This document shows positions 1 to 6,590 of a stretch of DNA of 64,000 bases, piece after piece. Both the position numbers and the translations under genes were made by a program. The notes beneath the pieces were generated by a model that saw nothing but the letters and a program-made list of their open reading frames with translations, was not told the DNA's origin and did not search any database. This DNA is from Mesonia sp008017825. Lineage in GTDB: Bacteria; Bacteroidota; Bacteroidia; Flavobacteriales; Flavobacteriaceae. The stretch's first letter is position 1. The number at the start of each line of letters is the position of its first letter. The stretch spans positions 310,001 to 374,000 of the forward strand of contig NZ_VRLS01000012.1 of the NCBI RefSeq assembly GCF_008017825.1. Direction: 5' to 3'.

Positions 1-805
1 CATCAAAACTATTAGGATCTTCTTCCTTGATGGCTGGAAGATTTATTTTCAAAAATTGATCCTCTCTTAATGAATGTATGAATTCATAAACATCTCCTTG
101 ACCATTCCATTCTTTGACATAACCTTTATCTTCAAGTATTGCAATTAAATCATTTTCACTCCATCTGGTAAATACAATTAATTGTTGACTATCATTATGA
201 AGCCTTGAATCTGCAACCGCTATATACCAATCCCAAGTTTTTCTTTGAACCACAGGAGAATTCCCCTCATCCCAATCTTTATATAGATCATCCATAAGTA
301 GCACATCAACAGGATCACCAGTAAGAGGTCCTCCAATACCTACAAACTTCATTGAACCATCACTATTTATTGATTCTCTATTTTCATTTGTATTTGCCCT
401 AGCACCTGTATAACCTCGTTCAGGATATTTTACATCTGGGAATATATCTTTGTATTCTTTTTCTCGCATTATACTCATTATCTCCCTACCAAACTTTTGA
501 GCTTTTGTAGCTGCATAACTTACTAGAGCTAATTTTGTATCAGGTCTAATACCTGCAATGTATGCTGGTAACCTTCGAGAACTCCCTTCAGATTTCCCAT
601 GCTGGGGAGGCATAGAAATAATGAGATTTTTAATTTCCTGATTAGCAAACATATCAAGAAGTTGATAATACTTTTTGTGAAACCAATAAGGCTTAAATTT
701 ATTAAAGGTGGTTGATGTGAACTTTAAAAGATTTTCACGTGAATCCTCTATATCATTAAGATATAATAACTCTTTAAGTTTTAAAGTTTCTTCAGTTGTT
801 AACAT
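1..805 (-). CDS. terL: phage terminase large subunit (partial, C-terminus beyond the window edge)
   Basis: Translating leftward from the ATG at 805 gives about 268 residues of a packaging ATPase with no stop before the window edge, so the nuclease domain is missing here. A Walker A-type loop, MPPQHGKSEG, lies near residues 65-74. A Walker B-type strand, DVLLMDDLYKD, lies near residue 165. Both are in the form usual for phage TerL (MPPRHGKS and acidic DD/DE ends). TerL pumps DNA into the procapsid and cuts concatemers. The start overlaps the end of the preceding small-subunit-like gene by 14 bp, as expected for a terS-terL pair. Family assignment is firm; the headful or cos mode cannot be told from this part. 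Confidence 0.9.
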   Translation of the reverse strand, partial: MLTTEETLKLKELLYLNDIEDSRENLLKFTSTTFNKFKPYWFHKKYYQLLDMFANQEIKNLIISMPPQHGKSEGSSRRLPAYIAGIRPDTKLALVSYAATKAQKFGREIMSIMREKEYKDIFPDVKYPERGYTGARANTNENRESINSDGSMKFVGIGGPLTGDPVDVLLMDDLYKDWDEGNSPVVQRKTWDWYIAVADSRLHNDSQQLIVFTRWSENDLIAILEDKGYVKEWNGQGDVYEFIHSLREDQFLKINLPAIKEEDPNSFD

Positions 806-1238
806 TCATTGTTGCTTTTTCAATTAACTTTTGGATCATCTCATCCCTTTCTTCTCTTGTTAACTGTGTTTGGGTAACATTAGCATCAACTTGATGTTTC
901 TTTGCGGGCTCAATATTCTCCAATCGAATAATCATTTTTTGAATTCTGGCCTTAGCATTAAGCCCTTGAGGAGTTCCTTTGAATTCTCCTTTAAGGCTTC
1001 TTAGATCTTGTTTTAATTCAGCAATCTTAGCTTGTCGCCTAAGTTCAATATTGATTTCTTCATCTGCTTTCCAATTATTAAAAGCTGCTTGAATATATCT
1101 TTTGGCTTGTTTTGAACTTAATCCCCATTCAGAAATAATTTGTCTACGCATTAAATCTTCCTGAACACCATCAATGATCCAACCTTGAACGGTTAGGACT
1201 CGTTTGTCTTTTTCTTCTTTAGATACACGTTTGCTCAT
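792..1238 (-). CDS. terS: probable phage terminase small subunit
   Basis: 148 residues. The N-terminal half looks like a helix-turn-helix DNA-binding unit (around residues 15-55, with IISEWGLSSKQAKRYI). A basic, charged helical C-terminal half follows, as in TerS proteins that recognise pac/cos DNA and hand it to TerL. The identification rests mainly on position: it directly precedes terL with a 14 bp overlap and follows the 78-residue gene with an ATGA overlap. No conserved TerS signature is visible beyond the HTH plus coiled-coil layout, so this is a context-supported inference. It could alternatively be another late phage DNA-binding protein. Confidence 0.65.
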   Translation of the reverse strand: MSKRVSKEEKDKRVLTVQGWIIDGVQEDLMRRQIISEWGLSSKQAKRYIQAAFNNWKADEEINIELRRQAKIAELKQDLRSLKGEFKGTPQGLNAKARIQKMIIRLENIEPAKKHQVDANVTQTQLTREERDEMIQKLIEKATMNVNN

Positions 1239-1471
1239 TCATTTGGATACATTCGCTTGATAACTTCAATATGCCTTTTCAATTCAAAAATGCGATCACG
1301 TAATTTGATTCTTTCACGTTCACGCATAACTTTTATTTCTTCAGTACTATCTTTGATAGGTCCATCCTCATAGGCTTTTAAAGCATCTTCATTAATACCT
1401 TTTTCTTTCTCTAAATAATCAATAATATTATCTCTCATTTCAATTAACACTTGATATTTTAGACTTGCCAT
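1235..1471 (-). CDS. small phage protein of unknown function (78 aa)
   Basis: A charged, helix-rich 78-residue protein with no recognised domain. The middle is very rich in Arg, Glu and Lys (MRERERIKLRDRIFELKRHI), suggesting a coiled coil or an oligomerising helix. Its ATG overlaps the 3' end of the Mom-family gene by 32 bp, and its stop overlaps the start of the TerS-like gene as ATGA, so it is translationally coupled in the late operon. It may be a packaging accessory or a regulator of the modification gene. Nothing in the sequence decides between these. Confidence 0.6.
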   Translation of the reverse strand: MASLKYQVLIEMRDNIIDYLEKEKGINEDALKAYEDGPIKDSTEEIKVMRERERIKLRDRIFELKRHIEVIKRMYPNE

Positions 1472-2105
1472 CGGATGAATTAATTTTGTTATCAGCAGTA
1501 AAATTAATATTCTTCTTTGGATATGGCTTAGCCAATTTGTTTAACTTTCTTCTTTCCCATTTGTTCATAGGAAAAACATATTTGATTTTAGGCTTGCCTT
1601 TTACCACATGGGTGTTAGGATCAACATGTTTTTTGAGCCAAGCAATACCTGAATTACCATATTTCTTACTTATACTTCTTCGGTGGGTTAATTTACCCTT
1701 TAGCATTATTCCTCTTTCATTGCTTCTTTCATCCATATACAGCCAGTTAGTGGCTTGATATATAGTTCCAATATGGTCTTGATTCCTATCCGCGTAGCTC
1801 ACAATAATTTTTACCTGAGGAGCATCTTTTTTTAATTCACGAATGCAAGCGCCTAAAACTTGAGAAGTATATTTTTGCTTTCCATTTAAAGCAACTCTCA
1901 CAAGCTCCACAACTTGTCCTTGTACTAAATCATATTCAGTTGCAAGATTAGGATTTGCACCATTTGAAAACAGAACAACTCCACACCATTCATTTGATTC
2001 ATTGAATACTGAATACCCCAAACGGATTTGAGGCACAGCTTGAGCATAATGATATTTTAAGCAAGCATAACGAATTGCTTTTCCTGAGGCTTTTTCAATT
2101 CTCAT
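1440..2105 (-). CDS. Mom-family phage DNA modification protein (GNAT-like fold)
   Basis: 221 residues resembling the phage Mu Mom family. Mom proteins are GNAT-fold enzymes that modify adenines in phage DNA (in Mu, N6-carbamoylmethyl-adenine) and so block host restriction. The family features seen are GVVLFSNGANPNLA near residues 42-55, the core ELVRVALNGKQK near 67-78, and VSYADRNQDHIGTIYQATNW near 103-122. This matches the Mom pattern of E-L-x-R, then VSYAD...HxGTIYxA. The C-terminal 50 residues are Lys-rich and probably bind DNA. The start overlaps the stop of the ParB-like gene as ATGA. No Com-like zinc-finger translational activator (the Mu partner) is visible nearby. Function is a family-based prediction; the actual base product is unknown. 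Confidence 0.8.
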   Translation of the reverse strand: MRIEKASGKAIRYACLKYHYAQAVPQIRLGYSVFNESNEWCGVVLFSNGANPNLATEYDLVQGQVVELVRVALNGKQKYTSQVLGACIRELKKDAPQVKIIVSYADRNQDHIGTIYQATNWLYMDERSNERGIMLKGKLTHRRSISKKYGNSGIAWLKKHVDPNTHVVKGKPKIKYVFPMNKWERRKLNKLAKPYPKKNINFTADNKINSSDGKSKISSVN

Positions 2106-2719
2106 ATTTCTCCTTGACTTACTGAATATTTGATTCCTGTAAATTCCTGTGTTTCTTGCATCATCTCAAGCTCTTTTTCAAAAGCATCAAGTTGTTTGCT
2201 ATTCAAGAATGTTATTTTGATTACTGGAGGAGCTTCTTTTTTATCAGCTGTTAATTCATCTGGAAATGGTAAATCTTTAAATGGATCTGTAATATCTAAA
2301 TTTAGATTTAAGCCCTGAATGCTTGGAAGGTCAATTTCAAATTTTGAAGTGAAATCAAGCAATCCTTGTTCTGTTATTTTAGCATATTGAGATGAGTATA
2401 TTAAAACTAATTCAGCAGCTTCTTTTTCATTTTTACAATTAATGAAAGTTGCTGGGAGTACTTCAGGAACCTCAATTCCTTTTTCTTCAATTTCAATTAA
2501 ATCAAGATAACGGTGTTTTCCATCCAAGCAATAAATGTCATCACCCTCAGCCCAAACCTTAAAAGGATCTGCAAATTGATATTTCAATATTGATTCAATG
2601 AGCTTATCATTACCATCACCAATCCACTCTTTGAAATTTTCATCTTGAATGAATTTAAGATTCTTCCACTTGATAAGTCTTGTTTTTCCAACGATTGATG
2701 AAAGATTTTTATTATTCAT
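2102..2719 (-). CDS. ParB/sulfiredoxin-fold phage protein paired with Mom
   Basis: 205 residues. The N-terminal 80 form a ParB/Srx-like domain: a -K-W-K-N-L- opening, KLIESILKYQFADPFKVWAEGD, then DGKHRYLDL at residues 66-74, which is the DG[KN]HR loop typical of this fold. The C-terminal part is acidic with helices and unassigned. In phages this fold is often encoded next to DNA base-modification or methyltransferase genes. Here it is coupled by an ATGA overlap to the Mom-family gene, so a role in guiding or supplying that modification is likely but inferred. It is the first gene of the leftward late operon, about 50 bp downstream of a terminator hairpin. Confidence 0.75.
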   Translation of the reverse strand: MNNKNLSSIVGKTRLIKWKNLKFIQDENFKEWIGDGNDKLIESILKYQFADPFKVWAEGDDIYCLDGKHRYLDLIEIEEKGIEVPEVLPATFINCKNEKEAAELVLIYSSQYAKITEQGLLDFTSKFEIDLPSIQGLNLNLDITDPFKDLPFPDELTADKKEAPPVIKITFLNSKQLDAFEKELEMMQETQEFTGIKYSVSQGEI

Positions 2720-2723
2720 AAAC

Positions 2724-2758
2724 TATCGTGCATTTAAGCGATTTTCTTAATTATCGTG
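2724..2758. promoter_or_regulatory. direct repeat in the late-operon leader (possible operator)
   Basis: The 7-mer TATCGTG occurs at 2724-2730 and again at 2752-2758, 28 bp apart and on the same face of the helix. It lies just upstream of the ParB-like gene that opens the late operon. No TAnnTTFG-type promoter box is seen in this short interval, so the repeats may mark an activator or repressor site, or may be chance in AT-rich DNA. Confidence 0.25.
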
Positions 2759-2766
2759 TTTTTAAA

Positions 2767-2796
2767 AAACCCCCCTTTCACAAATGAAAGAGGGAT
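2767..2796 (-). terminator. Rho-independent terminator inside the late leader
   Basis: Read leftward: CCCTCTTTCA, loop TTTG, TGAAAGGGGG, then a run of T. The stem is about 10 bp with one G-T pair. It lies between the tRNA-like element (2836-2907) and the ParB-like gene, so it ends a short leader RNA or is read through when late genes are expressed. Confidence 0.8.
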
Positions 2797-2835
2797 CAAT
2801 CAACTATCCCAATTAGCAATCATGACAATGGCTAG

Positions 2836-2907
2836 TAGCAGGAACAGGGTTCGAACCTGTGACTTCTGGATAATGAGCCCAGCGAGATACCTCTTTTTTA
2901 TCCTGGG
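2836..2907 (-). tRNA. tRNA-Met(CAT)-like element, degenerate D arm
   Basis: A 72 nt tRNA-like fold on the minus strand. The anticodon arm is canonical: CTGGG, loop CTCATTA, TCCAG, with anticodon CAT. The variable loop is 5 nt (AAGTC). The T arm is perfect: ACAGG, TTCGAAC, CCTGT. The 3' acceptor strand TCCTGCT pairs with only five bases of the 5' strand CCCAGGA. The D arm (AAAAAGAGGTATCTC) lacks the usual GG loop and stem, and CCA is not encoded. It may be a decayed phage tRNA, a relic of an attachment site made from a tRNA 3' half, or a tRNA mimic in the late leader. A terminator follows 40 bp downstream. A working tRNA is doubtful. Confidence 0.5.
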
Positions 2908-2935
2908 ATTTTGAGTTATAGGACATATCTAGACA

Positions 2936-2974
2936 CAAATCTAAGAATAAAAGTAATATAAAATATTACTTTTA
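2936..2974 (-). promoter_or_regulatory. late promoter with overlapping palindromic operator
   Basis: The minus strand reads TAGATTTG at 2943-2936, a perfect TAnnTTTG box aimed at the tRNA-like element and the late operon. Directly upstream, over where the -33 element would lie, is a perfect 12-bp inverted repeat: TAAAAGTAATAT (2948-2959), spacer AAA, ATATTACTTTTA (2963-2974). The 14-mer ATAAAAGTAATATA (2947-2960) recurs exactly at 13763-13776 before the repressor gene. A second small palindrome, GTTATAAC, is at 2992-2999. The layout suggests that the phage repressor silences this promoter in the lysogen. No clear -33 TTG is present. Confidence 0.55.
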
Positions 2975-2999
2975 TTGTATTTTTTATTTATGTTATAAC

Positions 3000-3560
3000 T
3001 ATCTGATAATGAAAGTTATGTTAAAATATTTCACTTTTAAATCTAGAATTCAAGATGTTGCAGCGATGTTTAAAACATGTTGAAAACCTAAGCTCTTTTT
3101 TTTGTTATATATGGGAAGTAATAAGGTACTTTTACAAAGTATAACCACGGTGTTAATAACATGTTAGGAACAAAAATGAGCACTCTTAAAATATAGCTTG
3201 TTTAAGAATTATCTTTACATCAGTTCACTGAGTATAGAACTATTGTTGGGGTAGCAGTCAACAAAAAAAGCCTAAGCGTTAACTTAGACTTTAATGTTCT
3301 TAATAGCTTTAAAAAAATAAATTATGGTAATCGAGTTACTTATTTTATTAGCTATTCTAAGAGAGATTAATAAATAATCTCAGATTTTTAAAGACCCATC
3401 TGCTGGAACAGGTGGGTTTTTTGTTATTACAAATATATATATAAAGTATCTACATACAACATACAACAAAATTTTCCTTCAAAAGTTTTAAACAACATTC
3501 TACCAAAATGACCTAATTCAGAGATAAAGTTCCACTTTTTAATGTTAATAACAACATAAT
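3000..3560. other. gene-free interval with three hairpins; candidate non-coding RNA end
   Basis: No convincing protein gene lies between the late promoter and the XRE cassette. Three hairpins are visible. The first is at about 3266-3293 (AAAGCCTAAG / CTTAGACTTT), which has a T-run when read leftward and so could be a leftward terminator. The second is at 3363-3381 (GAGATTA / TAATCTC). The third is a strong rightward terminator at 3394-3424. A rightward small RNA ending at about 3424 is possible, but no rightward TAnnTTTG box was found. The rest is plain AT-rich DNA. Confidence 0.35.
3394..3424 (+). terminator. Rho-independent terminator, rightward
   Basis: ACCCATCTG, loop, CAGGTGGGT with one G-T pair, followed by six T. 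No annotated rightward gene precedes it, so it points to an unrecognised rightward transcript between about 3000 and 3394, or is a relic. Confidence 0.7.
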
Positions 3561-3596
3561 AAAAAACCCCTTCAATTTAAAACTAAAGGGGTTTAA
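3560..3596 (-). terminator. terminator of the XRE cassette
   Basis: Read leftward: AAACCCCTT, a 15 nt loop, AAGGGGTTT, then T-rich sequence. It lies 24 bp beyond the stop of the XRE gene and closes the leftward three-gene cassette. Confidence 0.8.
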
Positions 3597-3619
3597 TGTA
3601 ATTTATCCAATATATCATA

Positions 3620-3937
3620 TCAATTTAAATTTACGACTTCTTTGTAATCATTACCAAACATTTCAATTATAAAGCTTTTTAAGCTTGGAGCAAGCATTCG
3701 ATATAATTCTTTTTTTTCTTCAGGAATATCATTTTCAGAAATCGTTAGAAAATAAACTAAAGCAGTGGGCACATTCAACTCCATACAAATCTTATCAAGT
3801 GTTTCAGATGTAGGATTATATTTACCTTTCATAATTTGTGAAATAGCTGTAGGGGATTTACCTACTCTTTCCGCTAAAACAGATTGAGTGATTCCCTTTT
3901 GTTTTAAAATTTTTTGAAGTGCTTTTCCTAATTCCAT
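3620..3937 (-). CDS. XRE-family helix-turn-helix regulator
   Basis: 105 residues. Residues 5-60 form a Cro/CI-type HTH: LQKILKQKGITQSVLAERVG, then KSPTAISQIMKGKYNPTSET. The C-terminal 45 residues are helical and unassigned. It is the last gene of a leftward trio, starting 3 bp after the 71-residue gene. A perfect palindrome (5041-5059) overlaps the trio's promoter, so this protein is a natural candidate autoregulator. It is small enough to be an antitoxin-like or cassette-specific repressor. It is not the main phage repressor, which is at 13.8 kb. Confidence 0.85.
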   Translation of the reverse strand: MELGKALQKILKQKGITQSVLAERVGKSPTAISQIMKGKYNPTSETLDKICMELNVPTALVYFLTISENDIPEEKKELYRMLAPSLKSFIIEMFGNDYKEVVNLN

Positions 3938-3939
3938 AT

Positions 3940-4155
3940 TTATTCAATTCGATCAATTAAATGTAGTGCGATGTGAGCTCCAGTAGTAAGATATTTTACT
4001 ACTTTCAATGCTATGTTTTGCAATTTTGTTTTATCTGAAGTATTATTAAGTTCGTCTCGAAACATCAATAATAATGTTCTGCTTTCTTCTGTTGTGTGAT
4101 CTGCAATTAAAGCTTTATCTATTTGTGCTATTAATATTTTTTTTTCTTGTGACAT
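3940..4155 (-). CDS. small protein of the XRE cassette, unknown function (71 aa)
   Basis: 71 residues, helical, with no recognised domain. The first half is charged (KKILIAQIDKALIADHTTEE). The second half has an amphipathic or weakly hydrophobic stretch (VVKYLTTGAHIALHLIDRIE). It sits 57 bp after the 268-residue gene and 2 bp before the XRE gene, so the two small genes are very likely co-translated. The pairing of a tiny protein with an XRE regulator is reminiscent of toxin-antitoxin or immunity arrangements, but no known family is recognised. Confidence 0.6.
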   Translation of the reverse strand: MSQEKKILIAQIDKALIADHTTEESRTLLLMFRDELNNTSDKTKLQNIALKVVKYLTTGAHIALHLIDRIE

Positions 4156-4212
4156 ACCTTGCGGTTTTAATTATTATATATTTAAAATGCAAGGCCATAT
4201 TTTTGACCTTAC

Positions 4213-5019
4213 CTATACTGAAAATGTATAAGTAAGACTTTCTTCGTCATCTAAATTATTAAAGTAGAATCTATAAACTTTCGTAAAACTATCTCTAAGA
4301 TTTAGACTCCATTGAAAAATTGTTTTAGAAATCTTTGAAATTTGTTTTTTGTAGTTCCTTTCTCTATTTTTTGAGAGTTCTAGCGCTTTCTTACAAGACT
4401 CTAACCAATTTCTAAGTTTTACTGGATTATTTGAAAGCTCCAAAGAAATATTTAAGCCTAGACTTTGAGCAACAGCTTTGGTTAATTGGTCAATTTTATC
4501 CGATAAAGTTAATGGGTCAATTTTATCCGATAAATCAAATTTAAGTATTGACTGGTTTTTGTTATGTGGTTCGTAAGAATTATAAAGATGCTCATATTTA
4601 GAGAAATCTATTTGAGAAAACTCTGTTCCATAATTAAGAGATTTAGGCTCAAACTCTAAAGATTCAGAGGCTTTTAATATACAATGAGTAACGAAACCTA
4701 ATTTTTCAGATAAATGTTCAGAATCATCAGAGGAATATATTGAAGATAATTTGAAAATATTTTTCTCAAGCTCTTTCTGTAAATTCCTTTCTGAATTGAT
4801 AGAGTTCTGTAAATCAGAAATTTTACCTACATTATCAAAATAACTTTTTTCACCTCTAGGGTTTATTCTAGCATAGTAAGAGTGAAGTTTAGAATCTGTT
4901 GAATTCAAAGAATCATCTTCATTACCACAATGAAAAATGCCCTTTGAATTCATGTTACCATCAATGTCAATGGTTTTTGAATCTGATCCCCAACTGTATT
5001 TTCTAAATATTTCGCTCAT
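4213..5019 (-). CDS. unknown protein heading the XRE cassette (268 aa)
   Basis: Not recognised. 268 residues, with no signal peptide and no membrane segment. Residues 1-60 are polar, with glycine-rich stretches (SWGSDSKTIDIDGNMNSKG). Residues 65-95 are coiled-coil-like (SDLQNSINSERNLQKELEKN). A 9-residue tandem duplication, LSDKIDPLT / LSDKIDQLT, lies near residues 170-187. The C-terminal 70 residues are Lys/Arg-rich helices ending FYFNNLDDEESLTYTFSV. It has its own promoter and is followed by a 71-residue protein and an XRE regulator, so it is likely expressed in the lysogen as a 'moron' (superinfection exclusion, defence or host fitness). That role is inference from layout only. Confidence 0.65.
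   Translation of the reverse strand: MSEIFRKYSWGSDSKTIDIDGNMNSKGIFHCGNEDDSLNSTDSKLHSYYARINPRGEKSYFDNVGKISDLQNSINSERNLQKELEKNIFKLSSIYSSDDSEHLSEKLGFVTHCILKASESLEFEPKSLNYGTEFSQIDFSKYEHLYNSYEPHNKNQSILKFDLSDKIDPLTLSDKIDQLTKAVAQSLGLNISLELSNNPVKLRNWLESCKKALELSKNRERNYKKQISKISKTIFQWSLNLRDSFTKVYRFYFNNLDDEESLTYTFSV
4481..4534 (-). repeat. 27-bp in-frame tandem duplication within the 268-aa gene
   Basis: Two adjacent 27-bp copies (4481-4507 and 4508-4534) differ at one base and encode LSDKIDPLT / LSDKIDQLT. The length is a multiple of three, so copy changes keep the frame and alter only protein length. Confidence 0.85.
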
Positions 5020-5037
5020 AATAATCTTCCTAGGTTA

Positions 5038-5068
5038 CAAATTTAAGTAAAACTTAAATAATATGCAA
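5038..5068 (-). promoter_or_regulatory. promoter of the XRE cassette with overlapping palindrome
   Basis: The minus strand reads TTG (5068-5066), 20 bp, then TAAATTTG (5045-5038), an exact Bacteroidetes-type -33/-7 pair, 19 bp upstream of the 268-aa gene. A perfect palindrome, ATTTAAGT-AAA-ACTTAAAT (5041-5059), covers the -7 box and spacer, as a repressor operator would. The rest of 5069-5144 is AT-rich without other signals. Confidence 0.75.
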
Positions 5069-5144
5069 TTTTATTTTATATTTAATTTAAAAATAAAAAA
5101 ACTTTGTCAGTATATCAAACGATAATTGCAATTATGTTGTATTT

Positions 5145-6590
5145 TTAGAATTGAAAATCATTATCGGCAGGTAGTTTGATATCCGAATCAAACGCATTCT
5201 TTAAATCGAAATTAGGTTCTGGCTTTACTTCCTGAACAACATCCAGCTCCGAATCATCAAAATCATCGATGTTAGTGAAATTTGTGTACCTCCCTTCAAA
5301 CTTCATTCTATCTCGAACTAAACCTCCATTTCGATTTTTGGCAACTATGTATTCAGCTTGTCCAGCAGTAGGACCTCTTTCATCATCATCCCACTCATCG
5401 ATACCGTAATACTCTGGTCTGTATATAAATTGTACCACGTCCGCATCTTGTTCAATAGCACCTGATTCTCTAAGATCTGAGAGCATTGGTCTTTTATTGC
5501 CTCCGCGTTGTTCCACTGCTCTAGATAGTTGAGAGAGTGCAATCACAGGAATACTAAGTTCCTTTGCCAATAATTTTAAACCTCGCGAAATAGACGAAAT
5601 ATCCTGCTCTCTGTTGTTCTTACTTCCCGTCATAAGTTGTAAATAGTCAACAATTATCATCTTTATACCTTTTTCTTTTTTCCATTTTTTTGCCTTTGTT
5701 GAAAGCACTTGAATTGTTAATGATGGGGTGTCATCGATGTAAAATGGAATCTGATTATATTGGGTTAATCTGTTCACAACAATTTTTTCTTCATCAGGAC
5801 TTAATCCCGTTTTGGTAAACTTTTCATTATCGATTCTAAGATCCATTGACCACAGTCTACTCAAGAGCTGATTAGCTCCCATTTCGAGACTAAAAAAACC
5901 AACGGGAATATTTTGAAGAGCTGCCACCCATCCAGCTTTTAATGCAAATGCAGTTTTCCCCATACCAGGACGAGCCGCTAAAATGATAAGTTCATTATCT
6001 CTCCATCCTCCCATCTTTGAAGTTAAGTTTGAAATTGGAGTGTCGATTCCAGATTTGACTTCGCCTCGGTATAGTTTTCCAGCGTGATTTAAAATTTCCT
6101 CAGTCAAAGATCGAAGATCAATCTCTTTATTTTTTATGAGTAAATTAGTTACAGAATTGAGGTGAGAATAAGCTTTATCAACTAATTCAAAAATATCAGT
6201 TCCCTCTTCATAGGCTTCTTTTGTTATTGCATTTGAATTAGAAATCAATTGCCGCTGAATATATTTTTGCATTATAATTCTAGCGTGAAAATCGATATGA
6301 GCCGAAGAAGAAACTTGTTGAGTTAGCTGAATTAAACTGTAATCGCCACCAACTTTTTCAAGTTTCCCCGTAGATTTTAACTCATTTGAAACTGTGAGTA
6401 AATCAATTGCTTCATTTTTTAGGAAGAGATTTTCGATTGCTGTATAAATATCTTGATGTTTTGATTTATAAAACATCTTTGATTTCATCACTGAAGCAAC
6501 TTCTTCAATAGCTTTCTGATCTATTAGCAAGGCTCCTAAGACTACTTCTTCAAGTTCTGGGGCTTGTGGTGGCAATTTTCCTTTTTCCAT
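5145..6590 (-). CDS. dnaB: replicative DNA helicase, DnaB family (phage-encoded)
   Basis: 481 residues, close to the usual DnaB length. An N-terminal all-helical domain (about 1-105, PPQAPELEEVVLGALL) and a linker precede a RecA-like motor. Walker A is ARPGMGKT (206-213), Walker B is IIVDYLQLM (near 310), and SQLSRAVEQRG and DLRESGAIEQDAD lie near 355-385. It unwinds the fork as a hexameric 5'-3' helicase. It overlaps the DUF4373 replication gene by one base (TAATG). That neighbour is the likely loader or initiator, so together they form the phage replication module. The last 35 residues are acidic. No intein or truncation. Confidence 0.95.
   Translation of the reverse strand: MEKGKLPPQAPELEEVVLGALLIDQKAIEEVASVMKSKMFYKSKHQDIYTAIENLFLKNEAIDLLTVSNELKSTGKLEKVGGDYSLIQLTQQVSSSAHIDFHARIIMQKYIQRQLISNSNAITKEAYEEGTDIFELVDKAYSHLNSVTNLLIKNKEIDLRSLTEEILNHAGKLYRGEVKSGIDTPISNLTSKMGGWRDNELIILAARPGMGKTAFALKAGWVAALQNIPVGFFSLEMGANQLLSRLWSMDLRIDNEKFTKTGLSPDEEKIVVNRLTQYNQIPFYIDDTPSLTIQVLSTKAKKWKKEKGIKMIIVDYLQLMTGSKNNREQDISSISRGLKLLAKELSIPVIALSQLSRAVEQRGGNKRPMLSDLRESGAIEQDADVVQFIYRPEYYGIDEWDDDERGPTAGQAEYIVAKNRNGGLVRDRMKFEGRYTNFTNIDDFDDSELDVVQEVKPEPNFDLKNAFDSDIKLPADNDFQF

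Noticed and set aside
1465..1758. Rightward open frame with hydrophobic residues opposite the Mom-family gene
   Set aside because: Antisense shadow of a well-supported coding region; no promoter or family similarity.
2836..2907. Functional tRNA-Met gene
   Set aside because: The D arm is not canonical and two acceptor pairs are missing, so it is listed only as tRNA-like.
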